Positions 43,190 through 52,228 of a stretch of DNA of 64,000 nucleotides are shown piece after piece. Made by a program: the position numbers and the translations under genes. Source of the stretch: Solwaraspora sp. WMMD791 (GTDB lineage Bacteria; Actinomycetota; Actinomycetes; Mycobacteriales; Micromonosporaceae); the NCBI RefSeq assembly GCF_029581195.1, contig NZ_CP120737.1, positions 6,301,001 to 6,365,000 of the forward strand, written 5' to 3'. Every line of letters starts with the position of its first letter. The stretch's first letter is position 1. The notes beneath the pieces were generated by a model that was given only the letters and a program-made list of their open reading frames with translations, was not told the DNA's origin and searched no databases.

Positions 43190-43219
43190 AAGGGCAGGGG
43201 CCCGATGCCCTCTGCCCTT
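43190..43219 (-). terminator. Attenuator-like hairpin in the DAHP synthase leader
   Basis: On the minus strand, AAGGGCAG and CTGCCCTT pair around an internally self-pairing loop and are followed by TTTTGC. It lies 76 bases before the start codon. T-runs after hairpins are uncommon in this genome. No leader peptide rich in aromatic codons was found, so the sensing mechanism is unclear. Confidence 0.5.
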
Positions 43220-43448
43220 GGCCGGCTCTGGTGGGGTGACGTCAGGTCAAGGCCGCGTCACCGGCATCAGGGCCGGCCGCCTAAACCATCGATACGTGTG
43301 CACCACGACGCACACTGTACCGGATTTCGGGGCGGACGACACCACCGGACTTCGGCCGGACCTCGTTCGCCGTTAACCTTCGTCGATGTCTGCGGCCATC
43401 GTCGCGGCCTACCTTCGTCGATTGTCACCCACGTCGATGGAGGTCGAG

Positions 43449-44624
43449 ATGGATCGTCGTACGGTACTGCGTACCGCCGTGGTCGGCGCCGGCGCCGCCG
43501 CGTTCTCCGGCAGCCTGTGGACCGGGGCGTTCGCCGCACCGGCACAGCCGGGAGCCAGCCCGTACGGTGCCCTGGGCAGCCCGGACGCCAACGGCATCGC
43601 GCTGCCGACCGGCTTCACCAGCCGGGTCGTGGCCCGCTCCCGGCAGCGGGTCGGCGCCACCTCGTACGTCTGGCACGACGCCCCGGACGGCGGTGCCTGC
43701 TTTCCCGCCGGCACCGGCTGGGTGTACGTCTCCAACTCGGAGATCTCCCGCACGGGCGGCGCCTCGGCGATCCGGTTCGACGCCGACGGCGACGTCGTCT
43801 CGGCGTACCGGATCCTGGCCGGCACCAACCGCAACTGCGCCGGTGGCGCGACCCCCTGGGGGACCTGGCTGTCCTGCGAGGAGGTCAGCCGCGGGTACGT
43901 CTACGAGACGTACCCGCTGGGCGACACCGCCGCTGTGCGGCACGACGCGATGGGCCGGTTCAACCACGAGGCCGCCGCCGTCGACCCGGTCCGTCGGGTG
44001 GTCTACCTCACCGAGGACGAGTCCAACGGTTGCTTCTACCGGTTCCGGCCGGACACCTGGGGCGACCTGTCCGCCGGCACCCTGGAGGTGCTGGTCGCCG
44101 GCACCGCCACCAGCGGCCCGGTGACCTGGGCGCGGGTGCCCGACCCGGACGGCGCGCCGACGGCCACCCGCAACCAGGTATCCGGCGCGAAGCGGTTCAA
44201 CGGCGGTGAGGGCTGTCACTACGCCGACGGCACCTGCTGGTTCACCACCAAGGGCGACAACCGGGTCTGGGCGTACGATGCCGTCGCCCAGCGGATCGAC
44301 CTGGCCTACGACGACTCGCTGGTGACCGGCACGCCACCGCTGACCGGCGTCGACAACATCACCGGTACGCCCGGCGGCGACCTGTACGTGGCCGAGGACG
44401 GCGGCAACATGGAGATCTGCCTGATCACGCCGGACGGCCGGGTCGCGCCGTTCGCGCGGATCAGTGGGCAGTCGGCGTCGGAGATCTGCGGGCCGGCGTT
44501 CTCCCCGGACGGCACCCGGCTGTACTTCTCGTCGCAGCGTGGCACCTCCGGGCTGTCCTCCGGCGGCATCACCTACGAGGTACGGGGCCCGTTCCGCCGC
44601 AGCACCGGACCGGTACAGGCGTAA
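43449..44624 (+). CDS. PhoX-like (DUF839) secreted protein with Tat signal
   Basis: 391 residues from ATG 43449, with GGAGG five bases upstream (ATG 43437 is in frame). Twin-arginine signal DRRTVLRTAVVGAGAAAFSG. The mature protein has the beta-propeller features of the PhoX/DUF839 family: ATPWGTWLSCEEV, GRFNHEAAAVDP, YLTEDESNGCFYRF, VDNITGTPGGDLYVAEDGGNMEI. These phosphatases use calcium and iron; whether this member is a phosphatase is inferred. Exported folded, outside the cell. Confidence 0.88.
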   Translation: MDRRTVLRTAVVGAGAAAFSGSLWTGAFAAPAQPGASPYGALGSPDANGIALPTGFTSRVVARSRQRVGATSYVWHDAPDGGACFPAGTGWVYVSNSEISRTGGASAIRFDADGDVVSAYRILAGTNRNCAGGATPWGTWLSCEEVSRGYVYETYPLGDTAAVRHDAMGRFNHEAAAVDPVRRVVYLTEDESNGCFYRFRPDTWGDLSAGTLEVLVAGTATSGPVTWARVPDPDGAPTATRNQVSGAKRFNGGEGCHYADGTCWFTTKGDNRVWAYDAVAQRIDLAYDDSLVTGTPPLTGVDNITGTPGGDLYVAEDGGNMEICLITPDGRVAPFARISGQSASEICGPAFSPDGTRLYFSSQRGTSGLSSGGITYEVRGPFRRSTGPVQA

Positions 44625-44655
44625 CCGGTGGGCCGACGGGGTAACTGCGGTGGCC

Positions 44656-44874
44656 ATGAGCACTGACACCGAGGACACCTTCACCGGCCCGCCGCCGCCC
44701 GTCACGGACGGCACCGACGTCACGGCACCGCCGGTCGACCCCATGCCGGACCGGATCGAGTCCCGCGCCGGCCACCTGCTCCCCGAGGAGGAGGTCGCCG
44801 GCAGCGACGATCCGGTCGGGCAGGCCGCCGCGATCCTGCACGACTCCGACCGGCGCGAAGAACCGCCGGGCTGA
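44656..44874 (+). CDS. Small acidic disordered protein
   Basis: 72 residues from ATG 44656 (GTG 44650 is in frame). Rich in D, P, T and E, with a more conserved helix-prone end (HLLPEEEVAGSDDPVGQAAAILHDSDRR). Proteins of this type recur in Micromonosporaceae before M16 peptidase genes. Function unknown. Confidence 0.6.
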   Translation: MSTDTEDTFTGPPPPVTDGTDVTAPPVDPMPDRIESRAGHLLPEEEVAGSDDPVGQAAAILHDSDRREEPPG

Positions 44875-44927
44875 CCGGGCCGGGCCGGTGCGGTCGCCCA
44901 GCGTCCGGATCGGCTAACGTCGGGCGC

Positions 44928-46220
44928 ATGTCGCCCAACGGGTACCCCTGGCCGATCGAGACCACCCGGCTGGACAACGGCCTTCGGGTCGTGGTGAGCC
45001 CCGACTCCAGCGTGCCGGTGGTCGCGGTCAATCTCTGGTACGACGTCGGCTCCCGCCACGAGCCGGCCGGCCGGACCGGTTTCGCCCATCTGTTCGAGCA
45101 TCTGATGTTCGAGGGCTCGGTCAACGTCGCCAAGACCGAACACATGAAACTGGTACAGGGTGCCGGTGGTTCGCTCAACGCGACCACCAATCCCGACCGG
45201 ACCAACTACTTCGAGACCGTCCCGGCCGAACACCTGGCACTCGCCCTGTGGCTGGAAGCCGACCGGATGGGCGGGCTGGTGCCGGCGCTGACCCAGGAGA
45301 CCCTGGACAACCAGCGCGAGGTGGTCAAGAACGAGCGGCGGCAGCGCTACGACAACGTGCCGTACGGCGACGCCTGGCTGCGGTTGCTGCCGCTGCTCTA
45401 CCCGTCGGGGCACCCGTACCATCACGCCACGATCGGCTCGATGGACGACCTGAACGCCGCCGACTTGGCGACCTTTCAGGAGTTCCACGAGATGTACTAC
45501 GCCCCGAACAACGCGGTGCTGACCGTCGTCGGGGACACCGACGCCGACGAGGTGTTCAGCCTCGCCGACAAGTACTTCGGTGGCATCCCGGCCCGCGACG
45601 ACATCCCACCGGCACCCGACGGGCGGACCCCGGCGCCGCTGGCCGGCCCGGTCGTCGAGACCGTCACCGCCGAGGTGCCCGGCATCCGGCAGTACGTCGC
45701 CTACCGCACCCATCCGTTCGGCACTGCCGCCTACGACGTGACCACGGTGCTGAGCACCGTGCTGGGCAGCGGCCGGGGCAGCCGGCTCTACCAGCGGCTC
45801 GCCGACGGCGCGCGGATCGCCCAGCCGGACTACCTCGGTGCGTACGGGGTCGACCTGGCCCACGCTCCCGCCCCACTGATCATCACCGCGACCGCCCAGC
45901 CGCAGGTGACCGCCGAGCGGCTCGCCGACGGGCTGATCGGGGTGCTCGACGAGGTCGCCCGCGACGGCGTCACCGACGCCGAGGTGGATCGGGCCAAGGC
46001 GCTGCTGGCGACCGCCTGGTGGCGGCAGGTCGCCACGTTCGAGGGTCGGGCCGACATCCTTGGCCGCTACGCCACCCAGTTCGGCGACCCGGCCCGGGCC
46101 GGTGAACGACTCCCCGGCTGGCTGTCGGTCAGCGCCGAGGCGGTCAACGACGAAGCCGCGCGGCTGCTGCGGCCACAGCACCGGGTTCAGCTCAGCTACC
46201 TGCCGGAGGGCGACAAGTGA
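44928..46220 (+). CDS. M16 zinc metallopeptidase, catalytic member
   Basis: 430 residues, no signal peptide. Zinc motif HLFEH (H54, E57, H58, the inverted HxxEH) and a distal glutamate in KNERRQRYDN near residue 136. The C-terminal M16 half holds GSGRGSRLYQRLAD. It is translationally coupled (GTGA) to a second M16 protein that lacks the zinc motif, giving the usual active/inactive heterodimer. Substrate unknown. Confidence 0.95.
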   Translation: MSPNGYPWPIETTRLDNGLRVVVSPDSSVPVVAVNLWYDVGSRHEPAGRTGFAHLFEHLMFEGSVNVAKTEHMKLVQGAGGSLNATTNPDRTNYFETVPAEHLALALWLEADRMGGLVPALTQETLDNQREVVKNERRQRYDNVPYGDAWLRLLPLLYPSGHPYHHATIGSMDDLNAADLATFQEFHEMYYAPNNAVLTVVGDTDADEVFSLADKYFGGIPARDDIPPAPDGRTPAPLAGPVVETVTAEVPGIRQYVAYRTHPFGTAAYDVTTVLSTVLGSGRGSRLYQRLADGARIAQPDYLGAYGVDLAHAPAPLIITATAQPQVTAERLADGLIGVLDEVARDGVTDAEVDRAKALLATAWWRQVATFEGRADILGRYATQFGDPARAGERLPGWLSVSAEAVNDEAARLLRPQHRVQLSYLPEGDK

Positions 46221-47563
46221 CCATCATCGCGCAGCGTCCCGAGCCGGGCGCCGCCCGGCCGTACCGCTTTCCGGAGGTGGTCCGCCGCGTGGCCGGCGGC
46301 GGCGAGGTCGTGGCCGCGCACCTGCCCGGCCACCGGCTTGCGGTGGCGATCCTGCTGCTCGACGCCGGTGCGGGCCGGGAGCCGGCCGGCCGGGAAGGGC
46401 TCGCCGGGGTGCTCGGCAAGGCCCTGGAGGAGGGCACCGCGAGGCGGGATTCCGGGGCGTACGCGCTGGCCCTGGAAGGGCTCGGCACCGAGCTGTTCTA
46501 CTCCGCCGACTGGGACGCGTTCCGGGTCGGTGTGCAGGTGCCCGTCGACCGGCTGGGTGCCGCCGTCGAACTGCTCGCCGAAGCGGTCCGTACCCCGGCA
46601 TTGGACCCGGCCGACGTCGAGCGGGTCCGCGACGACGAGGCCACCGCACTGCGGATGTACTGGGCCAACCCCGGCCCCCGGGCCGACGCCGCGCTGCGCG
46701 CCGACCTGTTCGGTGCCGACCAGCGGCACGGCCGGCCGATGGGCGGCGACCCTGCCTCGGTGGCCGCGGTGACCGTGGCCGACGTCGTCGACTTCCACCG
46801 CGCCTGGTTCACCCGGCCCGGCACCCTGCTCGTCGCCGGTGACCTGGACCTGATCGACCTGGACGCGCTCGGTGCGGCGGCCTTCGCCGGTGCCAGCGGC
46901 GCGTCGCCGGAGGTCGAGCCGGCGCTGCCGGTCGTGCTGCGAGACAGTCGGCGGATCATCCTGGTGGACCGGCCCGGCGCGGTGCAGTCCGCGGTGCGGC
47001 TCGGCCACCCGGCGCCGCACCGCGCGCATCCGGACTACGTGCCGATGAGCCTGGCCAGCACCGTCCTCGGCGGTGCCTTCACGTCGCGGCTGAACCACCT
47101 GATCCGTGAGGTGCGCGGCTACACGTACGGCATCCGGTCGGACTTCGGCATGTCCCGCCGGTTCGGTCGGTTCTCGATCAGCTCCAGCGTGCAGACCGGT
47201 GTCACCGCGCCTGCCCTGGTCGACGCGGTCGGCGAGGTCTCCCGCACCCAGGCCGACGGGGTGACCGAGGAGGAGCTGTCAGTGGCCCGGTCCTGGCGGG
47301 CCGGGCAGCTCTCCGTCGAGTTGCAGACTCCGGGGGCGATCGCCAGCGCCCTGGCGACCCTGGTGGTGCACGGGTTGCCCGACGACTATCACGCGACGCT
47401 GCGGGAGCAGTTGCTGTCGGCGACCGTCGAACAGGTCTCCGCCGCCGCCGCGACCCACCTGCATGCCCAGGGGCTGACCCTGGTGGTGGAGGGCGACGCC
47501 GCACAGACCCGTGACGAGCTGGCCGCCTCCGGCCTGGGGGAGCTGCTCGACGAATCCGTTTGA
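46217..47563 (+). CDS. M16 peptidase-like protein, non-catalytic partner
   Basis: 448 residues. The fold is M16 (LDAGAGREPAGREGLAGVLGKAL aligns with the zinc-helix region), but the HxxEH residues are replaced, so it cannot bind zinc in the normal way. The C-terminal substrate-binding stretch is kept: LGGAFTSRLNHLIREVRGYTYG. Such partners help hold the peptide substrate in M16B heterodimers. GTG start inside the preceding stop. Confidence 0.93.
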   Translation: MTIIAQRPEPGAARPYRFPEVVRRVAGGGEVVAAHLPGHRLAVAILLLDAGAGREPAGREGLAGVLGKALEEGTARRDSGAYALALEGLGTELFYSADWDAFRVGVQVPVDRLGAAVELLAEAVRTPALDPADVERVRDDEATALRMYWANPGPRADAALRADLFGADQRHGRPMGGDPASVAAVTVADVVDFHRAWFTRPGTLLVAGDLDLIDLDALGAAAFAGASGASPEVEPALPVVLRDSRRIILVDRPGAVQSAVRLGHPAPHRAHPDYVPMSLASTVLGGAFTSRLNHLIREVRGYTYGIRSDFGMSRRFGRFSISSSVQTGVTAPALVDAVGEVSRTQADGVTEEELSVARSWRAGQLSVELQTPGAIASALATLVVHGLPDDYHATLREQLLSATVEQVSAAAATHLHAQGLTLVVEGDAAQTRDELAASGLGELLDESV

Positions 47564-47577
47564 GGACGGTGACACCG

Positions 47578-50169
47578 TCAGGTTGATTCCTGTAACGCTG
47601 CCAGACCGGTCCTTGCCCGGTCTGCGGCGGCGGTGCTGTCGACCGCGATCCACAGCGGCAGGGCGAGGGAGAGCTCGGCGTGGGCCGATGCGGCGTCTCC
47701 GCTCTCCCGGTAGGTGGCGGCGAGTTCGGTGTGCGCGTCAGCTTGCCCGGCACGGTCGTGCAGCGTGGTGTAGAGGGCGAGTGCGCGATCGAGGTTGCTC
47801 AACGCGGCGGTGTAGTCGCCCATCAACCGTTCCAGAATGCCCAGGCTGGTCAGGGTGTTGGCTTCGCCGGCCAGGCTACCGACCCCACGGTACAAGCTCA
47901 ACGCCTGTTCGAAGTGACCGCGCGCGGCCGGATGCTCGCCGATCACACGGTCGAGCATGCCGAGCTGGCTGTACGCGAACGCCATCCCCATCCGGTCGCC
48001 GGCATCGTGATAGCTGGTCAGCGCGTCGTACAGCAGTTTGCGTGCCGCGGTGTGCTCTCCTGTCGCCCGGTGCAACGCGCCGAGCTGGACCTGCGCATAG
48101 GCCTGTCCCCGGCCGTGGCCCAGAGCGGTGTGCAGGTGCAGCGCTCGAGTGAGGTGCACCCGTGCGGCGTCCCAGTCGCCGGTCAGTCGATCGATCCCAC
48201 CCAGGCTCGAGTACGCCTCGGCCTGCCCGGCCTGGCTTCCGGCCTGGTCGTAGTACGTCAGTGCCGAGTTGACGTGTTTCCTAGCCTCCGCGTATGCGTT
48301 CAGCAGCTTCGCTACGGCGGCAAGTTCTGCGTGCGCATAGGCTTGGCCCAGTACGTTGCCAAGCTGTTGGTAGCCCTGCATTGCCGTCTCGAATCTGCGC
48401 TGGGCGGCGGCGTAGTCGCCGGAAATCTGGTCGAGCACGCCCAGCTCCATCGATGCGTTTGCGCTGCCGAGCGCGCTGTCGACCTGCTCGTAGTGGGCGT
48501 TCGCCTCGTTGAAGTGGCTCCGGGCGGCGGTGTGGTTGCCGGCGATCTGATCAAGCGTGCCGAGTCCAAGGTGGCAGTTGGCCTGCGCCAGGGGATCGCC
48601 GGCGGTGGTCGCGATCCGCAGCGCGCCGATCAGCAACGGCCTCGCTTGAAGGGCGTAGCCGCGCTCTCGGAAGTATCGGGACATCACCGACGGCAGCATC
48701 CACGCGTGCGGAACGACGCGATGCTCGATGGCGTGACGCGCGCAGGCCAGCAGGTTGGGCAGTTCCGCCTCGAACCACGCGCGAGCGGCGGTGTCGGTAG
48801 GTGGCTTGGTCCACTCCTCGTCGGCGGGCTCCGGGGTGCCCGGTACGCCCGGGCCGAGCAGCCTGTCGGCTGCTGCCGCCGCCTCGAGATAGCTGCGGAG
48901 CAGGCGCTCTACGCCGCTACTGTCCAGTTCGACGGCAGCTTGCCGGGCGAACTCACGTACGAGGTCGTGAAACTGGTAACGGCTGCGGGACATCTCCTGT
49001 AGCAGGTTGTGTTCGTACAGGACGTCGATCGCTCGGCTGGCGGAAGTGACGTCGAGGCCGGTGAGGGCGGCGGCCACCGCACCCGTGATGATCGGTCCCG
49101 GGTGCTGCCCTAGATGCAGGAACACCTGTCTGGCGGCTGTCGGCAGGCTGCGGACCGAAAGCTCGAGGGTGGCGGTCACGGCGTCGAGTGGTGTGTCCAA
49201 CGCGGCGAGCAGGTCGTCGATCTTCTTCGATGGACGATGTGCCAGCCACGCCGCTGCGACCTCGATGGCCAACGGGAGATGCCCGCATCGGCTGACCACG
49301 GCGTCTACCATCGGCAACTGGTCCGCCGCGCGGATCGCCCCGACGGTCGAGATGAACAGCGTGGCTGCTTCCCGGGCCGGCATCGCGGCCAACGACAGTG
49401 GGCGTACGTCCGGCAGGGTGAGTCGCCGACGACTGGTGATGATCACCAGGCATCCGCCGGAGCCGGGCAGCAGCGGACGGACCTGCTCCGCGTCCGATGC
49501 GTTGTCGATGACGACCACGGCGCGTCGACGTGAGATCTGGGCTCGCCACAACGCGGATCTGGCATCTGGGCTGGGTGGGATCCGATCCAATGGTAGGCCG
49601 AGTGCGACAAGGAGCACTTCGAGTGCTTCGCCGGGTCGCATCGGAGCCTGGTCGCTGAGATAGCCGCGTAGATTCACGTACAGTTGCGCATCCGGATATT
49701 CGGTGGCGAGTAGATGTGCGACGTGCACGGCGAGGGTGGTCTTGCCGACGCCCCCCATCCCGTCGACCGCATGGATCGCAAGGGCGGATTCGGCTCTGCT
49801 GGTGGCGGCCTCGACGAGGAGCCGCACCTCCTCGTGTCGACCCGTGAAGACGCCGAGGTCGCGGGGAAGAGTATTGACGCCGGCTACGGTGGCCGGCTGT
49901 TGTTCTGTCGCGACAGGCCGGGTGTCCTGCTGCCGGTCGGTTTGCTCCCGACGTGATGTGTCCGGTCCGGCCTCCCCCCAGTCGACCAGTACGGTCGCGA
50001 TGATGCTGCCGATGACGAAGGCGAGCAGCGCGCCAGCCAGAGCCCAATTCCAGGCGGCGGTGACGAGGTTTGTCGTTATTCCGACAGCCGCGCTGGTGAG
50101 CGGGATGGCGGAAACCATCGCCGCCCTGGCCAGGCGAGTCCGGCGGGGCTGGGGTGGTGTGCTGTCCAT
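47578..50169 (-). CDS. STAND NTPase: N-terminal membrane helices, NB-ARC, TPR repeats
   Basis: 863 residues. Two hydrophobic helices lie at about residues 20-36 and 40-63. After a polar linker comes the NB-ARC domain with P-loop GMGGVGKTT (137-145), Walker B VVVIDN near 215, and the GLPL-type HLPLAIEVAAAW. From about residue 470 to the end there are at least eight tetratricopeptide-like repeats of about 40 residues. STAND proteins act as nucleotide-controlled switches that assemble when the repeat domain senses a ligand. No enzymatic effector domain or DNA-binding domain is seen; the membrane helices may be the effector. GGGAG precedes the ATG. Confidence 0.9.
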   Translation of the reverse strand: MDSTPPQPRRTRLARAAMVSAIPLTSAAVGITTNLVTAAWNWALAGALLAFVIGSIIATVLVDWGEAGPDTSRREQTDRQQDTRPVATEQQPATVAGVNTLPRDLGVFTGRHEEVRLLVEAATSRAESALAIHAVDGMGGVGKTTLAVHVAHLLATEYPDAQLYVNLRGYLSDQAPMRPGEALEVLLVALGLPLDRIPPSPDARSALWRAQISRRRAVVVIDNASDAEQVRPLLPGSGGCLVIITSRRRLTLPDVRPLSLAAMPAREAATLFISTVGAIRAADQLPMVDAVVSRCGHLPLAIEVAAAWLAHRPSKKIDDLLAALDTPLDAVTATLELSVRSLPTAARQVFLHLGQHPGPIITGAVAAALTGLDVTSASRAIDVLYEHNLLQEMSRSRYQFHDLVREFARQAAVELDSSGVERLLRSYLEAAAAADRLLGPGVPGTPEPADEEWTKPPTDTAARAWFEAELPNLLACARHAIEHRVVPHAWMLPSVMSRYFRERGYALQARPLLIGALRIATTAGDPLAQANCHLGLGTLDQIAGNHTAARSHFNEANAHYEQVDSALGSANASMELGVLDQISGDYAAAQRRFETAMQGYQQLGNVLGQAYAHAELAAVAKLLNAYAEARKHVNSALTYYDQAGSQAGQAEAYSSLGGIDRLTGDWDAARVHLTRALHLHTALGHGRGQAYAQVQLGALHRATGEHTAARKLLYDALTSYHDAGDRMGMAFAYSQLGMLDRVIGEHPAARGHFEQALSLYRGVGSLAGEANTLTSLGILERLMGDYTAALSNLDRALALYTTLHDRAGQADAHTELAATYRESGDAASAHAELSLALPLWIAVDSTAAADRARTGLAALQEST

Positions 50170-50376
50170 GCGGGACTCCCGAAATCATTCCGAGGTCCTG
50201 TTGGTGGTTCATTATTCCGATTTGTGGCACCCTCTGTCATCAAGTGTATCGGTGGTGCGCCACGACTGATGGGTAAATGAGTGTCGACAAAGGCGAGCGT
50301 TGATGCCCAGCCTTACCCGTCGGTGAACGATGGCCGGTCCGCTGCGGTACCGGCCATCGTCGCGTCCGCGTCGTGG

Positions 50377-51435
50377 TCAGCTTCGGCGCAGCAGGCGCAG
50401 CGTGCGGAGCAGGTAGACACCCGCGTACCAGGCCGACCCGAGGGCAGCCGGCAGGGCGACACCGTACGCCGCCCAGTAGTGGCCCTCGGCCGACCAGGAC
50501 AGGAACGCGCTGACCGCGAGGCTGAGCCCGGCGAGGCTGCCGATCAGCATTGCCGGGGCGGTGCGCCAGAACGGTACGCGCCGCTGTGGTTCGTACTCGG
50601 CGAGTTCCCGGGCGTACTCCTCGACCGGACCGAACTCGCTGTCCGGGGTGGCGCCCTGGGCCGTGTCCAGGTGGTTGCGGGCCTGCCGGGCCAGCTCGCC
50701 GGCCCGCTGTGGGGTGAGGTCGTAGCGGCCGACCAGCAGGCCGGCCAGCCGGCGGAACCAGGCGTCGGCGTCCGTGTCGTCGGTGTCGTGCCCCGCCGTG
50801 CGCGGGGTGGGTGGGGTGTGCGCGATCGGCTGTTTGGGCTCTTTCGGGCCGCGCAGCTGCCACAGCAGCACCAGCAGTGACACCGCGGCGACAGCGAGAG
50901 CCGGAACCGGGATCACCGGCTCGCGGGGCAGTACGAAGAACGCCGTCACGGCGAGCCCGGCCAGCAGCGCGACCAGGGCGAACGACGCGGTGGCCAGCCG
51001 GGGCCGACCGGCGGCGCGCAGTGCGCCCGGTACGCCGCGGACGACGAACACCGCCAGACCGACGAAGGCCGTCCCGGTCAGCGCCGCCGGGTTGGCCGGG
51101 AAAGTGAGGGTCTGTTCCAGTATGGCGTAGAACAGCGATCCACCGAGCCCGATCAACCCCAGGCTCATCAGGCCGCCGGACAGGTAGTCGCCCGGGGTCA
51201 GGCCGTGCCGGTCCGGATTCTCGCGTAGGTGTGCCGGCTGCTCCGCCGCCGCGACCATGGCGAACTCCTCGGGGGACCCGAACGCGTCGTACGGGCTCTG
51301 CCCGGTGTACACGCAGTGCGCCTGCACGTCGGCGATGATCGGGTTCGCCAGGTGGTACCCGACGCCCTGGTCGCTCAGCGCCAGCCGGGCAGGTATCTCC
51401 CACCGTTCGAATGGTTCATCAGTTGTCTTCGTCAT
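50377..51435 (-). CDS. Multi-helix membrane protein with HAAS-like domain
   Basis: 352 residues. An N-terminal soluble domain (about 1-70), six or more hydrophobic helices in two groups (residues 85-190 and 295-345), and between them a helical HAAS-like domain (WFRRLAGLLVGRYDLTPQRAGELARQARNHLDTA). HAAS domains typically accompany PadR regulators. It is 31 bp downstream of the PadR gene on the same strand, so it is the likely target. Function unknown. Confidence 0.8.
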   Translation of the reverse strand: MTKTTDEPFERWEIPARLALSDQGVGYHLANPIIADVQAHCVYTGQSPYDAFGSPEEFAMVAAAEQPAHLRENPDRHGLTPGDYLSGGLMSLGLIGLGGSLFYAILEQTLTFPANPAALTGTAFVGLAVFVVRGVPGALRAAGRPRLATASFALVALLAGLAVTAFFVLPREPVIPVPALAVAAVSLLVLLWQLRGPKEPKQPIAHTPPTPRTAGHDTDDTDADAWFRRLAGLLVGRYDLTPQRAGELARQARNHLDTAQGATPDSEFGPVEEYARELAEYEPQRRVPFWRTAPAMLIGSLAGLSLAVSAFLSWSAEGHYWAAYGVALPAALGSAWYAGVYLLRTLRLLRRS

Positions 51436-51466
51436 CGGAATCCTCCCCAGTCACTGTGTTCCTGCT

Positions 51467-51838
51467 TCAGGTGCCGCTGGTCGTCGTGCCACCGTCGCTG
51501 TCACTGGTCGCCGTGAGCAGCCGGTCGAACGCGTCGGTGAACTCACCCCATCGGGTACGTTCGTCCGCCAGCCGTCGTCGACCGGCCTCGGTGATCGAGT
51601 AGACCTTTCGCCCCGGGCCGCCTTCGCCTGGCAGCCAGTCGGAGCGCACCGCTTCCTCGGACTCCAGCCGGTTGAGCACCGGATAGAGCGCGCCGCCGCG
51701 GATCGGGCCGAGCCCGAACTCGGCCAGCCGCTGGGCCAGCGCGTAGCCGTGCCGGTCGCCCTCGGTGAGCGCTGCCATGATCGCCAGCCCGAGCCCGGCC
51801 CGGATCCAGTTCGCCGCCGGATCGGTCGCGCCACCCAT
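51467..51838 (-). CDS. PadR family repressor
   Basis: 123 residues from ATG 51838 with GAGGGTG upstream. The winged helix has HGYALAQRLAEFGLGPIRGGALYPVLNRLESEEAV and the wing GRKVYSITEAGRRRLADE, standard for PadR. A helical tail gives the dimer. It heads a two-gene unit with the HAAS-like membrane protein and is preceded by three ACTAGT boxes. Confidence 0.93.
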   Translation of the reverse strand: MGGATDPAANWIRAGLGLAIMAALTEGDRHGYALAQRLAEFGLGPIRGGALYPVLNRLESEEAVRSDWLPGEGGPGRKVYSITEAGRRRLADERTRWGEFTDAFDRLLTATSDSDGGTTTSGT

Positions 51839-51859
51839 CGCGCACCCTCTCTTCCCGGA

Positions 51860-51914
51860 ACTAGTCAACATCCTGCTGTAGATCGCTCCTGAACTAGTTG
51901 TATCTCAGACTAGT
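51860..51914. promoter_or_regulatory. Three ACTAGT boxes upstream of padR
   Basis: ACTAGT occurs at 51860-51865, 51893-51898 and 51909-51914, the last two within the 8-bp direct repeat ACTAGTTG spaced 16 bp apart. Palindromic boxes this close to a padR start are good candidates for its own operator. Confidence 0.5.
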
Positions 51915-51976
51915 TGGGTCGCGCAACTGTCGATTTCAGAGGTTTTGTCTGATCTGCCCAGCAGCGGGCAACCGGG

Positions 51977-52005
51977 TTGGCTTTCCGGTAGGGCCGGCCT
52001 ATGGT
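51977..52005 (+). promoter_or_regulatory. Predicted promoter of the dksA-like transcript
   Basis: TTGGCT (51977-51982) and TATGGT (52000-52005) are 17 bp apart, facing the DksA-type gene. This gives a leader of roughly 215 nt before the start codon. Confidence 0.45.
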
Positions 52006-52145
52006 TGCCGGATGGGTGGATCTGCGCAGCGCGACGGAGCCGTGACTGTCACGGCTCCTGTCGGCATGCGCGCCGCCGGCTCGACCGCCGTGGCAACCGT
52101 CGGGGGTCGGCCGGGGCTGCCGAATCCCGCCGACCGGGGTCCCCC

Positions 52146-52215
52146 GGCGGCCGGGTTGCACCCACCCGAACGGCCGCCAGGGGCGAAGCGCATCAGCTTC
52201 GGCCCTTTTCTTTTT
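52146..52215 (+). promoter_or_regulatory. Structured leader with intrinsic terminator before the dksA-like gene
   Basis: Hairpin 1 pairs GGCGGCCG (52146-52153) with CGGCCGCC (52171-52178), with GGGT/ACCC inside. Hairpin 2 pairs 52180-52189 with 52196-52205 (9 of 10) and runs straight into TTTTCTTTTT (52206-52215). The T-run ends one base before GAAGGAG, the ribosome site. It looks like a transcription attenuator; the signal sensed is unknown. Confidence 0.6.
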
Positions 52216-52228
52216 GAAGGAGCACGTG

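Noticed and set aside
43400-43450. Longer N-terminus for the PhoX-like protein (from 43386 or 43437)
   Set aside because: ATG 43449 has GGAGG at the right distance and puts the twin-arginine motif at the very N-terminus.
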